64,000 nt of DNA from Fistulifera solaris (lineage: Eukaryota > Bacillariophyta > Bacillariophyceae > Naviculales > Stauroneidaceae), in assembly GCA_030295235.1 (NCBI GenBank), contig AP026125.1, positions 186,001 through 250,000 on the forward strand, given 5' to 3'. Within the stretch, counting starts at the first letter, position 1, and each line of letters starts with the position of its first letter. A model generated the notes under the pieces. That model made no database searches, was not told the origin of the DNA, and saw nothing but the letters and a program-made list of their open reading frames with translations. A program made the position numbers and the translations under genes. Positions 62,389 to 64,000 of this stretch are shown piece after piece.

Positions 62389-64000
62389 ATGCGTTCGTAC
62401 TTTGTCGTCATGATGTTGGTGATGGTCCTTGTAGCAATCCGGTTCTATCAAATTCTCTGGATCGGTCATCCCAATTATTCGTTTAGCAATACAGAGAAAG
62501 CATCGAATGATGCACGCAATAATTCACTTAGCATATCACATATCACCAATTGTCTCGCATTGAATTCGAACGAATGGATCCAAGGTCAGCGACGAGGCAA
62601 TGCGGATCATGAAATGGATGATGCTTTCCTTCAGACGATGATATTAAATGTACCTTACATGTTGCGGGATGGAGTGTCATCAATATTACATACGACATTA
62701 TGTCATCGCGATTCGCGATTTCGGAATGAGACCGAAGAGGATGATGAGGATGAACGAACTATTCGACTTTGGGTGGTGCGATTAGTCTATCTGGCATTTC
62801 ATTATCATCAACATCATTGGGCTATTCCAGAAGCCGTGAAACGTGGGGACAATTGCAATTTGTCAGAACAAAGTATTGGGAAGTTTGACTTCGAGTGCCC
62901 CGACGCCAAATTTCTGTTAGTACCTTTACGAGGGCATGGACTTGGAGCGAATCTTCGTACCGATATTGTACCAGCACTCTTGGTGGCACTCGTATCAAAT
63001 CGAGTTGCTGTTTTCGTCAACCATGCGCCCGAAGGGGATGAGGATGTCACCAAGCCATGGCCGCTGGCATCGTGTGATCGGAAGGACTATCAATGCTTTT
63101 ATCTCCCCGAGTCGCCTTGTACCTTGACCCTGCAAGATATCCGTGAAGCTCATGTATTCCAGAATCGGGTCGATTTCCGTCGAGCCCTCAAACAAAGCAT
63201 CCTTCCCACAGGGTTTGATGACAAAAAGGTTTGGTTGTTCAAACATACGTCCGGTCATACGATCCAGTTACCCAAATTGGCTGTCGCTAGACTCCAAAAT
63301 TATTCCAATCTTCTGCTGAATCACTTACCTGACGATGACGGTCGGCTGCCGACACTGCGAAAGGCCGTAGAATCCATAGGGGAGGAAGATCCGCCGAGAG
63401 ACGGTCTCAATTATGCCATGGCGAATTTAAAAGTACATCATGCCTTAGAATTTTACGCCATGCGACCCAATCTTCCTAATAAGCGGAAACTGGAGCAAAT
63501 TCTACAGGATGTATTACCCCATGACTTTGATCCCGAATACACGGTTGGTTTGCCAGTGCGAGGTAAGTTGTTGGTGCTGTCGTGGTCGTAGTATGCAATA
63601 GCGATCATAGAAATTGCGTCTCAATTTTGAAACGCCTTTTTAGGCTCTGACAAGTGTCGTAAAGAAAGCGAATGCATCAGCTTTGAGCTACATATGCAAG
63701 CTGCTGCGGAAGTGTGGAACAAGCATCGGAATGCAACACACGGAACCCAAAACCCTGCCGTGATTTTCACATCGGAATCGCGCCAGGTGGTAGCCGAACA
63801 ACAACAATTCAAAAGCAACTCCTCGTTCTTTTACGAGCAACACAACCTCTCCTTTGCGTTTGATTTTGTCGTCAATCAACATGACGTGACACCCGACACG
63901 GGATATCTACCCGACGCCGCAGAAACCGTCTCCGCCGATGACGCAATGCTTTCCGCCGTGTCGAGTTTTCAACTCCAACTCATGGCCCGGACATCGGTGG
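62389..64000 (+). CDS. Type II fucosyltransferase-like protein B, cut by right window edge
   Basis: Exon 1 62389-63562, an 81-base intron (GTAAGT...TTTTTAG), exon 2 from 63644 past the edge. The signal anchor is residues about 3-24 (SYFVVMMLVMVLVAIRFYQI). It aligns with protein A throughout: YLAFHYHQ, FDFEC, GHGLGANLR, WPLASCDRKDYQCFYLPESPC, GLPVRGSDKCRKESECISF across the splice, AVIFTSES, DVTPDTG and DDAMLSAVSSFQLQ. The VR-SDK basic site and the DVTPDTG-DE-ML block suggest the GT23-like nucleotide-sugar fold, probably Golgi. Unlike A it carries an intron in the VRG codon. The frame is intact. Confidence 0.72.

Overview
The window looks like nuclear DNA of a pennate diatom, most like Phaeodactylum. 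The evidence is short GT-AG introns (about 38-133 bases), secreted or plastid preproteins with a signal peptide followed by a Phe-led transit region, a heat shock factor, a DUF6824-type protein, a trypsin with a PSxxPS tail, and several small families I know only from diatoms. Genes lie densely on both strands. No rRNA, secure tRNA, CRISPR array or virus-derived element was seen.

Layout: 0-13.8 kb holds a SUN-domain protein cut by the left edge, a small plastid or lumen preprotein, a spliced algal protein, a heat shock factor, a 484-bp non-autonomous Mutator-like element, a diatom-family protein, a long coiled-coil protein with clathrin-adaptor motifs and a Nudix-PH fusion. From 13.8 to 17.8 kb there is an AT-rich gene desert of decayed repeats. 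Its core is about 32-34% GC by hand count, which makes it a centromere candidate. From 17.8 to 32 kb come a PLC-like phosphodiesterase, a UBL-PUB-STI1-UIM protein, a choline-transporter-like protein, a head-to-head pair of secreted double-rhodanese paralogues, a tropomodulin-like repeat protein and a TPR protein.

From 32 to 50.7 kb lie an AIF-like flavoprotein, dihydroorotase, a DUF6824 protein, a run of same-strand genes for plastid or secretory preproteins (double GST/thioredoxin-fold protein, unknown, parvulin), a GT25-like glycosyltransferase, homogentisate dioxygenase, an ankyrin protein, sterol delta-7 reductase and a polytopic membrane protein. From 50.7 to 64 kb two paralogous type II fucosyltransferase-like proteins flank a DNA-repair neighbourhood (Ku70, BCCIP and a PD-(D/E)XK nuclease), a trypsin and an ER-type UDP-glycosyltransferase.

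Ten genes, and perhaps the heat shock factor as well, change reading frame by one base at about 18 places, mostly at homopolymer runs. Family homology resumes immediately on the other side. Consensus errors seem likelier than pseudogenes, so those proteins should be read across the breaks. The best leads are the centromere candidate, the catalytic-Cys-less rhodanese pair with a CxxC in every domain, the nuclease beside Ku70 and BCCIP, and three diverged duplicate pairs.
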